NCBI RefSeq assembly: GCF_001885735.1
Contig: NZ_JXKG01000008.1
Span: 1 to 64,000, forward strand
Reading direction: 5' to 3'
DNA: 64,000 bases
From: Enterococcus canintestini
GTDB lineage: Bacteria; Bacillota; Bacilli; Lactobacillales; Enterococcaceae
Every line of letters begins with the position of its first letter. The first letter of the stretch is position 1. Below are positions 17,202-26,425 of this stretch, piece after piece. The notes below the pieces were generated by a model that worked only from the letters and a program-made list of their open reading frames with translations, was not told the origin of the DNA and searched no databases. The translations under genes and the position numbers were made by a program.

Positions 17202-17573
17202 TTATTTGCGTTTTTTTAATTCGGCTAAAAATTTTTTAAAGATAGTCGTGTCTATTCCTAACTTACGGTAATTTTCTAAAATCGATTCAATTTCCAACCA
17301 CAAATAACCTAAATAAAAAACCCATAACATTGCAACTCCTGTACTAGCAGGCAAAATAAACGCCACAGGTATAAAAAAGAGCAACAAAAACATACTCGCA
17401 AGCTTACGGATAATCCCATTAATGCCAATGCGGGAAGATATGGTTTTTGTCCAGGTAGCCGCAAGCATTCCACTAAAAAAATCAAAGATCATTGCCACTG
17501 CTAAAACCGCTACAACATTAAAAATCCCTGTACCCTGCAAAAACACAAGAAATTGCCAAAATTGTTGATACAT
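17202..17573 (-). CDS. Phage holin-family membrane protein
   Basis: A 123-residue protein with three to four hydrophobic segments: about 10-35, 55-78 and 82-98. The motif AVAMIFDFFSGMLAAT and GINGIIRKLASMFLLL are typical of the toxin secretion/phage lysis holin family (pfam05105). The C-terminus is basic. No endolysin or other phage gene is nearby, so this is a chromosomal orphan holin and may serve protein or DNA release, or be a domesticated remnant. A strong AAGGAGG ribosome site precedes the ATG. Confidence 0.8.
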   Translation of the reverse strand: MYQQFWQFLVFLQGTGIFNVVAVLAVAMIFDFFSGMLAATWTKTISSRIGINGIIRKLASMFLLLFFIPVAFILPASTGVAMLWVFYLGYLWLEIESILENYRKLGIDTTIFKKFLAELKKRK

Positions 17574-17625
17574 ATCATCTCCTCCTTCACCTTAACAACG
17601 AGGAAAATGAAGTTAATGTCAAAAA

Positions 17626-18321
17626 TTATTCAAAAAAAGTATCTGCTTTTTGGGTCACGACCGCAATTTCATAAGTCGCATTCGGACATATTTTTTGAAT
17701 GTTATCACAAACGCGTGTTAAAGCAGCAACTCGTATCATAACATTCGTATTGGCATTTCCCTGCATAATTAATAAAAGATTTTTCGTCTTTTGTGTAATT
17801 TTATAATCCTCTCCGTCTCTTGCATCAAGATAAGCCATCACACCTTTTTGATCACGATAAAAAATATCTCCGATTTCGACTTGCTTATTTTTTGATCCAA
17901 TTGGTGTAAAAGTTGTCGGTTCACTCGCTCGCGTAAATTCAACAAAATCTGTAATCGTATCATAATCGTGCGCACCAATGGCTAAAAAAGAATGGAGTGC
18001 TTCGGCATTATACAAATCAACAATGCTGTTAACACGTGGCAGACTCCCACGACGCTGAATATTTTTAATTAAGGCTTCTGCTGTGGGAGGATTTTTCTTC
18101 ACACTTTTACCAATTTTTTGCATTTTTTCCCGATAACCGGCGATAACGGAATGCACGCGAATTGCCTCGCGGTCGTATGCAGCGGCTAGGTCCTCACTTG
18201 TAGCAATATATTTTTCTAAATCTGCTGTTAGTGGCGCATTGGGATCCACATTGCTTACTTTGGCTAAGACAATTGCCTCCATCCCTAGTTCCACTAAGCT
18301 ATCTCGTAAATAAAATTTCAC
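17626..18321 (-). CDS. Free-standing B3/B4 tRNA-binding-domain protein
   Basis: About 231 residues, with the B3/B4 fold found in the phenylalanyl-tRNA synthetase beta chain (pfam03483). Recognisable parts are LPRVNSIVDLYNAEALHSFL, a central glycine-rich strand (IGAHDYDTI), and RDGEDYKITQKTKNLLLIMQ. Stand-alone versions may act on misacylated tRNA or as unassigned binding proteins. The GTG at 18321 is favoured because it lies 8 bases after AAAGGG; a GTG at 18330 is possible. It is divergent from the metallo-hydrolase gene. Confidence 0.82.
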   Translation of the reverse strand: MKFYLRDSLVELGMEAIVLAKVSNVDPNAPLTADLEKYIATSEDLAAAYDREAIRVHSVIAGYREKMQKIGKSVKKNPPTAEALIKNIQRRGSLPRVNSIVDLYNAEALHSFLAIGAHDYDTITDFVEFTRASEPTTFTPIGSKNKQVEIGDIFYRDQKGVMAYLDARDGEDYKITQKTKNLLLIMQGNANTNVMIRVAALTRVCDNIQKICPNATYEIAVVTQKADTFFE

Positions 18322-18395
18322 ATCTCTCACCCTTTCAAAGCGCTTTTTCTTTTATCATAGCATAGGACACTTTAGAATTTACTTAGACATCTCCC

Positions 18396-18424
18396 TTTGT
18401 TTGTTTTCTTCTTTAAGCTATACT
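18396..18424 (+). promoter_or_regulatory. Promoter of the metallo-hydrolase/phosphatase pair
   Basis: TTTGTT, 17 bases, TATACT on the plus strand, about 30 bases before the metallo-hydrolase start. Confidence 0.6.
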
Positions 18425-18454
18425 GGAAGTGAGAACCAGTGTGGAGGCGAAAAA

Positions 18455-19087
18455 ATGGAAATTATTAAAATTTCGACAGGTGCAATTGAAGAAAATTGCT
18501 ATCTAGTCGTGAAAAAAGAACACCTACTAATTATTGACCCTGGTGCTGATGGTCCTTTAATTATGCAAGAGATTAAAAAATTAAAGGCAAAACCGGTTGC
18601 TATTTTATTAACCCATACCCATTATGATCATATTGGTGCTGTGGATGACTTACGTGAATACTACAAAATTCCAGTTTATGGTAGTCCTTTAGAAGCTGAT
18701 TGGTTGCAAGATCCAATTATGAATCTTTCAGGTTTAGATCGTCACGATGATATGGAAAACATTATTGTCGCACCAGCCGATTTTTTATTTGAACTAAAAG
18801 AATATACCTTAGGGGAAATGACGTTTAGTGTTGTACCTACGCCAGGACATTCGATTGGCAGTGTTAGTTTTGTTTTCGATGACTTTGTGATTAGTGGTGA
18901 TGCACTCTTTCGCGGTAGTATCGGACGAACTGATTTACCCACTGGCAATTTAGAGCAATTATTAAATAGTATCAAAACAGAACTTTTCACTTTGCCAGAT
19001 GAATTCCCTGTTTACCCAGGTCACGGTGAAGCGACGACTATCGAGCGAGAAAAGAAAACGAATCCTTTTTTTAAAGGAATGTTTTAA
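18455..19087 (+). CDS. Metallo-beta-lactamase-fold hydrolase, glyoxalase II-like
   Basis: A 210-residue cytosolic metal hydrolase. The metal site THTHYDHIG (HxHxDH) is near residue 55, with further ligands in PTPGHSIGS (His), ISGDALFRGSIGR (Asp) and VYPGHGEAT (His). This set is typical of the short YcbL/YqgX-type proteins related to glyoxalase II, acting on thioesters such as S-lactoyl conjugates. The start follows GGAGGCG; the longer frame from 18401 begins inside the promoter. The histidine phosphatase follows 47 bases later and is probably co-transcribed. Confidence 0.9.
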   Translation: MEIIKISTGAIEENCYLVVKKEHLLIIDPGADGPLIMQEIKKLKAKPVAILLTHTHYDHIGAVDDLREYYKIPVYGSPLEADWLQDPIMNLSGLDRHDDMENIIVAPADFLFELKEYTLGEMTFSVVPTPGHSIGSVSFVFDDFVISGDALFRGSIGRTDLPTGNLEQLLNSIKTELFTLPDEFPVYPGHGEATTIEREKKTNPFFKGMF

Positions 19088-19134
19088 AGCATAAACTTAT
19101 AATCGAAATTAAATTATAAAAAGGAGATCTTCAG

Positions 19135-19842
19135 ATGGAAAAAGTTGAATTATATGTCATTCGTCACGGTAAAACAATGTTTAACGCACTACAACGGGCA
19201 CAAGGTTGGTGTGATACCCCACTAACAGAAAAAGGTGCGGAAATGATTCATTATTTAGGCCTTGGCTTAAAAGATATTGATTTTGTGGAAGCTGTTTCTA
19301 GTGATTCTGGTCGCGCAATTGAAACAATGCGCATTATTTTAGGGGAACATCATGCTGGCAACAACATTTCTTATTCAATCGATAACCGTATTCGCGAATG
19401 GTGTTGGGGTTCATTAGAAGGTGGTTATGATTCTGAGATGTGGGGAGTCTTGCCCCGCGTATTAAACTTTAAAGATAGTGAAGAAATGTGGGAAACAAAT
19501 ATTTCTTTTGAAAAAATTGCTGAAGCTGTAAAAGATGCTGATACTGCAAATTGGGCAGAAGATTTTGAAACGATTAAAAATCGTGTCTTTTCTGGTTTCG
19601 AAGATATTGCGCATCGGGTGCAAAAAAAAGGCGGCGGAAAAGCTGTCATTGTTTCCCATGGTTTTACAATTGCCTTTTTACTAAATCTAATCGATGCCAA
19701 ACAACCCGTCCGTGTCGATTTACAAAATGGTAGTGTCACTCGCCTAACTTATGATGAGAACGGTAATTTTACAATTGAAGAAGTTGGTTCGACCGCTTTT
19801 ATTGAAGAAGGACAAAAGATTTCAAAAAATCTTTTAGCTTAA
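19135..19842 (+). CDS. Histidine phosphatase-family protein
   Basis: A 235-residue member of the phosphoglycerate mutase/histidine phosphatase superfamily. The catalytic His is in VIRHGKTMFN near residue 10, the second Arg in VSSDSGRAIET, and the second His in VIVSHGFTIAFLL. The insert and the acidic DADTANWAEDFET region differ from true glycolytic mutases, so it is more likely a phosphatase on small phosphorylated compounds. The start follows AAGGAG. The terminator is at 19883-19917. Confidence 0.87.
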   Translation: MEKVELYVIRHGKTMFNALQRAQGWCDTPLTEKGAEMIHYLGLGLKDIDFVEAVSSDSGRAIETMRIILGEHHAGNNISYSIDNRIREWCWGSLEGGYDSEMWGVLPRVLNFKDSEEMWETNISFEKIAEAVKDADTANWAEDFETIKNRVFSGFEDIAHRVQKKGGGKAVIVSHGFTIAFLLNLIDAKQPVRVDLQNGSVTRLTYDENGNFTIEEVGSTAFIEEGQKISKNLLA

Positions 19843-19882
19843 AACCGCAAAAGAAAGAGTTTATAAAAAAATATTTTTATTT

Positions 19883-19917
19883 GAGACAGTCCGTCAAAAG
19901 ATTTTACGGATTGTCTC
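19883..19917 (+). terminator. Terminator of the metallo-hydrolase/phosphatase unit
   Basis: GAGACAGTCCGT pairs with ACGGATTGTCTC (one G-U) around an 11-base loop, followed by seven T on the plus strand. Confidence 0.9.
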
Positions 19918-19944
19918 TTTTTTGTAAAAGACTCAATAAAGCAA

Positions 19945-19973
19945 TTGGTTTTCCAAATATTTCAATGTATACT
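19945..19973 (+). promoter_or_regulatory. Promoter of uppP
   Basis: TTGGTT, 17 bases, TATACT on the plus strand, about 65 bases before the uppP start. Confidence 0.65.
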
Positions 19974-20040
19974 ATAGCCTGTAATCTTTTTATCGGACTA
20001 ACTCCCGATTATAACTTTATCTTAAGAAAGGAATGAAAGC

Positions 20041-20874
20041 ATGTTTTTGCTTAACATTTTAAAAGCAATTATTCTGGGGATTATTGAAGGCATCACAGAA
20101 TGGTTGCCAATTAGTAGTACCGGCCATTTGATTTTAGCAAATGAATTTATCAAGCTACAAGAATCAGAAGCCTTTATGACCATGTTTAATGTTGTCATTC
20201 AATTAGGCGCTATCCTCGCAGTTATTTATCTTTACTTTAATAAATTAAATCCTTTTTCTCCTAGTAAAAGTGAGATTGAGAAAAAGGATACTTGGAATCT
20301 TTGGTTTAAGGTTATTGTAGCTGTTATTCCATCTGTTATTATCGGCTTACCTTTGGACGACTGGTTAGATGCGCATTTCCACAACTTCTTCTCCGTTGCT
20401 TTAATGCTAATTATTTATGGAATTGCCTTCATTATCGTGGAAAAACGTAATAAAACGGCAACACCTAAATGTACCGATTTAAATAAATTCACTTATAAAG
20501 CCGCATTAATCGTCGGTATGTTCCAAGTATTATCTTTAGTTCCTGGGACTTCTCGTTCTGGTGCAACAATTTTAGGTGGTATTTTAATTGGCGCTTCCCG
20601 TTTTGTTGCAGCTGAATTTTCATTTTTTATGGGCATTCCAACTATGATTGGTGCTAGTGGCTTAAAGATTGTCAAATTTATTTTAAATGGCAATAGCTTT
20701 AGTTTTCAAAGTACAATCGTTTTATTAGTCGGAACAGTAGTCTCTTTTATAGTTTCTGTTATCGCAATTAAATTCTTAATGAATTACATCAAGAAAAATG
20801 ACTTTACCGTCTTTGGATGGTATCGGATTATTTTAGGTATCATTCTAATCGGTTATTGGTTAATCGCAATGTAA
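20041..20874 (+). CDS. uppP: Undecaprenyl-diphosphatase
   Basis: An integral membrane enzyme of 277 residues. It removes a phosphate from undecaprenyl diphosphate and so recycles the lipid carrier of wall synthesis; high levels give bacitracin tolerance. Both catalytic motifs are intact: [14 protein letters not shown] near residue 17 and [10 protein letters not shown] near 170. About eight membrane segments are visible. It has its own promoter and a shared terminator and forms a single-gene unit. Confidence 0.95.
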   Translation: MFLLNILKAIILGIIEGITEWLPISSTGHLILANEFIKLQESEAFMTMFNVVIQLGAILAVIYLYFNKLNPFSPSKSEIEKKDTWNLWFKVIVAVIPSVIIGLPLDDWLDAHFHNFFSVALMLIIYGIAFIIVEKRNKTATPKCTDLNKFTYKAALIVGMFQVLSLVPGTSRSGATILGGILIGASRFVAAEFSFFMGIPTMIGASGLKIVKFILNGNSFSFQSTIVLLVGTVVSFIVSVIAIKFLMNYIKKNDFTVFGWYRIILGIILIGYWLIAM

Positions 20875-20881
20875 CATAAAT

Positions 20882-20925
20882 AAAAACGCAAACTTTCTCT
20901 TAATTAAGAAATAGTTTGCGTTTTT
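20882..20925. terminator. Bidirectional terminator between uppP and the DUF47 gene
   Basis: Arms AAAAACGCAAACT and AGTTTGCGTTTTT enclose a loop. The A and T tails serve both converging genes. Confidence 0.9.
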
Positions 20926-20928
20926 TGT

Positions 20929-21552
20929 TTAAGTATTTTTAATTACCATACCGTCAATAATATCTACTGCTGCTTCACTGGCATTAACAATTTGTTCGAA
21001 TCGATCATAGACATCTTTCCATTTAATAATTTCTAAAAGATCTGTTTCTTCTGTGAACAAGCCCTTTTTTAATTTAGAATAAAGACGATCAGATTCTGAT
21101 TCAACACGATTTACTTCATCGATCATTTTTTTCAATGTTTTGGAATGTTTAAACTTAGGGAATTCCAACATCGCAGTATGAACACCATTAGCCGCTACCA
21201 ATACTAATTGGGCAAACTCATCCGTTTGGGGACGCATTTTAGTAATGGCCAAATTTTCAAATAAATAAGTTAGCGCATTGATTCCATCTAAAATATCGTC
21301 AATGCGTTCAGCGATAATTAAGATATCTTCGCGATCAATCGGTGTGATAAACGCGTCGTACAATTCATTGGTTAGCTCTGTGACGATCTTATCGCCTTCT
21401 TTTTCTAAATCATGAATTTTTTCCGCTTCAGTTATTAAATTTTCTGCAGAATAGTTTTTAACTAATTGCACCAAAACTTCAGCCGCAGCTGCAGCATTTT
21501 TAGTCAAATGTGCCATTGCATCTAAAAAATCATATTGTTTTCTTCGTGCCAT
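20929..21552 (-). CDS. DUF47/PhoU-like accessory protein of phosphate transport
   Basis: A 207-residue, almost entirely helical cytosolic protein of the DUF47 family. Metal-binding-like motifs EKIHDLEKEGDKI and EREDILIIAERIDDILDGI resemble the E/DxxxD motifs of PhoU. It lies 20 bases downstream of the Pit-type phosphate transporter, the conserved arrangement for this pair, and is thought to modulate that transporter. It starts after AAGGAG. Confidence 0.9.
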   Translation of the reverse strand: MARRKQYDFLDAMAHLTKNAAAAAEVLVQLVKNYSAENLITEAEKIHDLEKEGDKIVTELTNELYDAFITPIDREDILIIAERIDDILDGINALTYLFENLAITKMRPQTDEFAQLVLVAANGVHTAMLEFPKFKHSKTLKKMIDEVNRVESESDRLYSKLKKGLFTEETDLLEIIKWKDVYDRFEQIVNASEAAVDIIDGMVIKNT

Positions 21553-21572
21553 TTTTAAACTCCTTATCTAAA

Positions 21573-22601
21573 TTAAAAGATTGCGACAAATAATTTCGCC
21601 ATCAAATAAGCGATTAAACCACAGCCGGGAAATGTCATTACCCAAGCAAAAATCATTTCTTTAACGATACGCCAGTCCACACTAGAAAGCCTTCTTGAAG
21701 CACCTACTCCCATAATTGCGGTGGTTTTTGTATGTGTAGTTGAAACAGGAATCCCAAATACTGAGGCCAAAAATAAAACAATGGCCGCACTAATATCAGC
21801 AGAAAAGCCTTGGTATTTTTCTAGTTTTACCATATCCATCCCAACTGATTTAATAATCTTCATACCGCCAACTGAAGTTCCAATCCCCATGGTAATTGAA
21901 CAAAGTGCCATTACCCATAGTGGAATAGTAAAGCCGCCACCGGTTTTTTCAGCCAAATTATTATAATAAAGGCCTAGCATAAAGACCCCCATAAATTTCT
22001 GACCGTCTTGCGCCCCATGTAAAAAGGCGTTCGCCGCCGCAGCGGTTGCTTGTCCAACTGTAAAAAATTTATTGGCTTTTCTTCTGGGAACATCGCGAAA
22101 AATAATGACGATGAGCTTGGTAATTAGAAAACCGCCACCAAATCCTAAAATTGTTGAAACAATAAGTCCAAATAATACTTTGAGCCATTCTTGTCCATTT
22201 ACTGCTCCTAGCCCGCCTAAAGCCATCGCTGAACCAGTCAATCCCGCAATTAACGCATGCGATTCACTAGTCGGAATACCAAAATACCAGGCTGCTACAG
22301 CCCATACTACAATTGAAAAAAGCGAAGCAGCCAGTGCTACTTGTGAAGCTCCAATATTTCCTTGGGCGTCAAAACTCACAATATTACTAATTGTTTCTGC
22401 CACTTGGGCATTAAAATATGTCATAACAAGCGCGCCGAGAAAATTCATCAATACCGCAATCCAAATGGCTACATTTGGTTTTAAAACCCTAGTTGAAACT
22501 GCTGTTGCAATGGCATTTGGGGCATCGGTCCAACCATTGACAAATATAACCCCCATCACCAAAGTAATCGTTATCACTAATGCTATACTCAAAAAAATCA
22601 C
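21573..22601 (-). CDS. Inorganic phosphate transporter, PiT family
   Basis: A membrane transporter of about 342 residues with around ten hydrophobic segments. It imports phosphate with a cation. The two repeated signature segments of the family are visible: FVNGWTDAPNAIATAVST near the N-terminus and VSTTHTKTTAIMGVGAS near 290. AAAANAFLHGAQDGQKFMG is also typical. It is the first gene of a two-gene unit with the DUF47 protein. The annotated start is GTG; a TTG nine bases downstream at 22592 is an equally plausible start given the GGTGG site. Confidence 0.9.
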   Translation of the reverse strand: MIFLSIALVITITLVMGVIFVNGWTDAPNAIATAVSTRVLKPNVAIWIAVLMNFLGALVMTYFNAQVAETISNIVSFDAQGNIGASQVALAASLFSIVVWAVAAWYFGIPTSESHALIAGLTGSAMALGGLGAVNGQEWLKVLFGLIVSTILGFGGGFLITKLIVIIFRDVPRRKANKFFTVGQATAAAANAFLHGAQDGQKFMGVFMLGLYYNNLAEKTGGGFTIPLWVMALCSITMGIGTSVGGMKIIKSVGMDMVKLEKYQGFSADISAAIVLFLASVFGIPVSTTHTKTTAIMGVGASRRLSSVDWRIVKEMIFAWVMTFPGCGLIAYLMAKLFVAIF

Positions 22602-22711
22602 ACCACCATAAAGCAGATTTGTTTTTTACGTTTGTATCATAGCATATTTAATTTTTGTATGTGTACTTTTTTTAACTTTTTCTGTTAAGTAAAATTTCTT
22701 TACAACTTTTA

Positions 22712-22740
22712 TTGCATTGGATACAATGTTTGGGTATAAT
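22712..22740 (+). promoter_or_regulatory. Promoter of rpsT
   Basis: TTGCAT, 17 bases, a perfect TATAAT. A longer reading of the gene would start inside this promoter, which confirms the ATG at 22799. Confidence 0.85.
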
Positions 22741-22798
22741 GACTAGTGTTGATTTGTATGACTTGTCATGCAAAACTTTTTATTCGGAGGTGAAACTT

Positions 22799-23053
22799 AT
22801 GCCAAACATTGAATCTGCAATCAAACGCGTGAAAACTAGTACTGCTGCTAACGCTAAAAATTCATCTCAAATGAGTGCTGTGCGTTCAAGCATCAAAAAA
22901 TTCGAACAAGCTGTTGAAGCTGGTGCTGATAACGTAGAAGCTTTGTATAAAGAAGCTAGCAAAGCAATCGATATGGCCGAAACAAAAGGCTTGATCCACA
23001 AAAATAAAGCTAACCGCGATAAAGCTCGTTTAAGCAAAAAAATCGCTAAATAG
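22799..23053 (+). CDS. rpsT: 30S ribosomal protein S20
   Basis: An 84-residue, Lys- and Ala-rich helical protein that binds 16S rRNA in the small subunit. It begins [13 protein letters not shown] and has [14 protein letters not shown] at the C-terminus, as in other firmicute S20 proteins. The start is fixed by GGAGGTG and by the promoter just upstream. It is convergent with holA, and the two share the palindromic terminator at 23060-23089. Confidence 0.95.
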   Translation: MPNIESAIKRVKTSTAANAKNSSQMSAVRSSIKKFEQAVEAGADNVEALYKEASKAIDMAETKGLIHKNKANRDKARLSKKIAK

Positions 23054-23059
23054 TCTTAA

Positions 23060-23089
23060 AAAGCGTTGCAGCCTAGGCTGCAACGCTTT
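23060..23089. terminator. Palindromic terminator of rpsT (and holA)
   Basis: A fully palindromic 30-base hairpin centred on CCTAGG, followed by seven T on the plus strand and by TTTTTAAG on the minus strand. Confidence 0.92.
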
Positions 23090-23118
23090 TTTTATTATTG
23101 TCTTTTTGACTTTTACTT

Positions 23119-24141
23119 TTAATGGGCAGATTTTAATACAAAAAGCTGGAATAAAAACTCTTTATCCATTTGGCCAGTCTTTACCAGATAATCATTTTCT
23201 ACTAATTCATCATACAAGTCCATTAGTTGTTTTTCATCGTATTTACGTACCTGCTGCATCGCAAGTTTAACGCGGTAAGGATGAACTTTTAAAGTTTGAG
23301 CGATATTAGCTTGTTGATAGCCTGCTTTTGTTAAAATTTTTGTTTGCAATAATAAGCGTACTTGACCAATCAAAATCGCATTAATTTTAATTGTCTCCTC
23401 ACCTTGCAAATGTAAGTCCTCATAGATCCGCAACGCTTTGTCAGCATCACCTCTTAAGACATTTTCTGTCAATTCAAATATATTATTTTCTAATGACTTG
23501 GGAACTAATTGCAAAATGACCTCTTTTGTTAACGGAGCACCATTAGCCCCATATAAGAGTAATTTATCTAGTTCTTGCATAGCTTTTGTTAAATCCATTT
23601 CAGTTAGTTGCATGAAAGTATCAAAGGCCACTCTATCTAACTGGATATTTTCAGCTGTTAAGGTTTGACGAATGTAACGTTCTACCTCTTGTTCTTTTAA
23701 AGGCTGTACATCGATTACAACCGCCTGTTTTTTTAACAACTTACTTACTTTTTTGCGCTCATCCAATTTTTCATAAGGTGCGATAATTACTACTACCCCA
23801 CTATCTGATGGCGCTTTTAAATAACTTAAAAAATCAGTTAAATCTTGATCAATGACATTACTCTTTTTTTCAGCTGTTAAAAACAACGGATTTTCAGCGA
23901 TGATTAGCCGCTTATCTTCTAATGAAAATAAAGACGGCGCTTGCGCTTCTGCAACTACTAAATTTAAAGGATCTTGCTCTAAATCAAAATAAACCAAGTC
24001 TAAATCGTCTTTTTGTAACTGCAGGCGTTCCATAAAAGCCTGTTTGATGCGGTCTTGTAGGTAACTTTCTGTTCCTAAAACCAGATACAAAGGCGCTAAT
24101 GGCTTTTCTTTAATAGCTTGTAATGCTTCTTGAGCTTTCAT
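23119..24141 (-). CDS. holA: DNA polymerase III subunit delta
   Basis: A 340-residue clamp-loader subunit that opens the sliding clamp. The N-terminal LYLVLGTESYLQDRIKQAF is typical of HolA, followed by the degenerate AAA+ region (VVVIIAPYEKLDERKK) and a helical C-terminal collar domain with LLLQTKILTKAG and HPYRVKLAM. It lies 45 bases after comEC, the usual order in firmicutes, and starts after GAAGGAG. Confidence 0.93.
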   Translation of the reverse strand: MKAQEALQAIKEKPLAPLYLVLGTESYLQDRIKQAFMERLQLQKDDLDLVYFDLEQDPLNLVVAEAQAPSLFSLEDKRLIIAENPLFLTAEKKSNVIDQDLTDFLSYLKAPSDSGVVVIIAPYEKLDERKKVSKLLKKQAVVIDVQPLKEQEVERYIRQTLTAENIQLDRVAFDTFMQLTEMDLTKAMQELDKLLLYGANGAPLTKEVILQLVPKSLENNIFELTENVLRGDADKALRIYEDLHLQGEETIKINAILIGQVRLLLQTKILTKAGYQQANIAQTLKVHPYRVKLAMQQVRKYDEKQLMDLYDELVENDYLVKTGQMDKEFLFQLFVLKSAH

Positions 24142-24186
24142 AATCGTTCTCCTTCAAATACTCTTTTTCTATCCTACCATTTCCTT

Positions 24187-26388
24187 TTAATTAGAGCTAG
24201 CGGATTCTTCTATCACTTTAGGCATTGCTTTATCTTGAAATAAATGCCAGCTGAAATAAATCATCCCTTGTTGATCGGTACGTAAAACCTGAACGTTTTT
24301 AACTTGTAAGGTTGTTAAAACCTCATCATGAGGATGGCCAAAACGATTATTTAAACCGCAAGAAATAACGGCTGCATCTGGGGATATAGCCTGAATAAAT
24401 TTTAACGATGAAGAAGTTCGGCTGCCGTGATGACCTAACTTCAATACGTCACTTTTTAATCCATGGTATTTTCTTACTAGCAATTCTTCTCCTGCTTGAT
24501 GTAAATCACCTGTCAATAAAAAGCGTTGCTGTCGCATTTGAATTTGTAAAACAAGCGAGTCTTCATTTTCTCCTTTACCTTCAAGCGGAGCAAAAACGCG
24601 GATAGGAAAATGGTCGTTAATCAGATACTCTCCTTTAACTACACGTAAATTTGTTTTAGGGGGTAATTTTTTTAAAGTCTTTTGCAAATTTTGATGCTTT
24701 TGACTACCAGCCCCCAAAATTAAATTATCCACTTTAAACCGTTTTAAGACCTCGTCTAAGTCTCCCATATGATCAGTATCTCCATGAGTAATAAAAATCT
24801 TATCAATCTTAGTAATTCCTAACGCTTTTAAAAGTGGAATCAGTGTATTTTGAGCGTTACTATTTTGAACTTTTTCTTGCCAATTTTCACTCTGAAATGA
24901 TAATTTCCCACCAGTATCAATTAAGACAACTTCTCGATTGAACGCCGACTTAAACAAAATCGCATCTCCTTGGCCGACATCAACAAAAATCGCCATTAAG
25001 GGAAAAAATAAACGATTGATCATAAAGGGGAGTAAAATTAGTCCCACAATTAGCCAATAAGTGTGTTTTTTTTGATAGACAAAAATGCCACTTAATAAAA
25101 AGAAGATGACAAAAATTGGTGGCAGCCAACCTATCGGCAATGTAAACGTACTAAGACTTAAAAGACTTTCAAAAAACTCGATAAATTTTTCAAACAATAG
25201 CACAAAAATGTTTACAGGTGTAATAAAACTCATCATTAATAAGATAAAACCTACTGGCAATAAGAAAAATTTAAACAGTGGCAATAAAAGGACTGTTAAA
25301 AGACCGCCTAAAAGTGGCCATTCATAAAAGTAATAACAAATAATTGGCAAAGCTAATAAAGTCAGCCAATAACTTTGTTTCACTTGGCCTAAAAAAGTCG
25401 TTTCTTTAACGGTTACTAAAAGTAACAACGCCATCACAAAAGATAGTTGACCTGCAGTTTGAAAAATTAGTAAAGGATCTTTAACTAAACACAGTAAAAA
25501 AACGAGACTAAATTTATCTAACGGTGAAAATGTAAGGGGAATTAGTTGAGTCAAGATGCTTAAAAAGAAAAGTGTTGTGGCGCGAAAAATACCGATACTT
25601 CCCCCCGTTAGAATTATTAAGATGCCTGCAAATAACAACAACGGTAACACACTCGCTTTTAAGGTCAAACGTAATAGTTGGAGAATACTCAAAAAGGCTC
25701 CTAAAAAAAGATGAACATGTAACCCTGAGATACTAAAAAAATGTAAAATACCAGTTGGTGACAACGTAGCTTGCGTTTCTTTAAAATCTTGATCTTTATA
25801 GCCTAAAAATAATGCGGCTAGATATGCTTTGGTTTTCTTAGGAAATTTCTCCTTTAGGTGTCTAATTAAAGCTGCACGTATTTGACAAAAGTTAAACGTC
25901 TTTTTTTCGTGCCACTTTAATTTTTCAATATTTAACGTGCCACAATAATGCTGACTTCTTAAATAGTTCTTCTGATCAAAGCCCCCAAGATTACGGCGAC
26001 TGCGCCCTTTAGTAACTTCGCCCCAGACGGTAACAAAATTTTGATTAAAGTTTTTGTTGTTAACAAAATCTTTTTCCGTTTTATTTTTTAAACGGTAATA
26101 ACAACTAAAATTTTCTTGTTGCTGATTTTTAGCACTAAAGGTTAAACTGTCGCCATTAACCTTTAGACTATCTATTTTTATTTGAAGTAAGAATTGTTGT
26201 GGTCCGTGATAAACCTGATCCGTTTTTTCTAAGATATTAATTAGACGTGGTACGATAAAAAGACTGCAGAGGCCAATCACTAAAAGCAATTTAAAATGGC
26301 GACTACAGTAAAAATAGCTACAATATAAAAACAAAAGCAATAAAAACAGTGGTTGTTTATAGTAGATACTACAAATAATTAACACCAA
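24187..26388 (-). CDS. comEC: ComEC/Rec2 DNA uptake channel
   Basis: A membrane channel for single-stranded DNA in natural transformation. The 733 residues shown hold an N-terminal membrane pair, an OB-like outer domain (about 70-170), the competence core (LHFFSISGLHVHLF) with eight or more membrane segments, and a C-terminal metallo-beta-lactamase domain with FITHGDTDHMGDL near 555 and KLGHHGSRTSS. The conserved N-terminus NYWIFPSLGL is encoded upstream of the GTG at 26388. The frame is open to a CTG at 26433, so the true start is probably upstream and non-standard. It lies in the comEA-comEB-comEC-holA operon. Confidence 0.92.
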   Translation of the reverse strand: MVLIICSIYYKQPLFLLLLFLYCSYFYCSRHFKLLLVIGLCSLFIVPRLINILEKTDQVYHGPQQFLLQIKIDSLKVNGDSLTFSAKNQQQENFSCYYRLKNKTEKDFVNNKNFNQNFVTVWGEVTKGRSRRNLGGFDQKNYLRSQHYCGTLNIEKLKWHEKKTFNFCQIRAALIRHLKEKFPKKTKAYLAALFLGYKDQDFKETQATLSPTGILHFFSISGLHVHLFLGAFLSILQLLRLTLKASVLPLLLFAGILIILTGGSIGIFRATTLFFLSILTQLIPLTFSPLDKFSLVFLLCLVKDPLLIFQTAGQLSFVMALLLLVTVKETTFLGQVKQSYWLTLLALPIICYYFYEWPLLGGLLTVLLLPLFKFFLLPVGFILLMMSFITPVNIFVLLFEKFIEFFESLLSLSTFTLPIGWLPPIFVIFFLLSGIFVYQKKHTYWLIVGLILLPFMINRLFFPLMAIFVDVGQGDAILFKSAFNREVVLIDTGGKLSFQSENWQEKVQNSNAQNTLIPLLKALGITKIDKIFITHGDTDHMGDLDEVLKRFKVDNLILGAGSQKHQNLQKTLKKLPPKTNLRVVKGEYLINDHFPIRVFAPLEGKGENEDSLVLQIQMRQQRFLLTGDLHQAGEELLVRKYHGLKSDVLKLGHHGSRTSSSLKFIQAISPDAAVISCGLNNRFGHPHDEVLTTLQVKNVQVLRTDQQGMIYFSWHLFQDKAMPKVIEESASSN

Positions 26389-26425
26389 CCCCAGACTCGG
26401 GAAAATCCAGTAGTTGGTTAAGTCT

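Noticed and set aside
18335-18349. TCAAAGCGCTTTTTC, resembling a catabolite-responsive element
   Set aside because: It lacks the TG/CA ends of the cre consensus and overlaps the ribosome-site region of the B3/B4 gene. Too weak to call.
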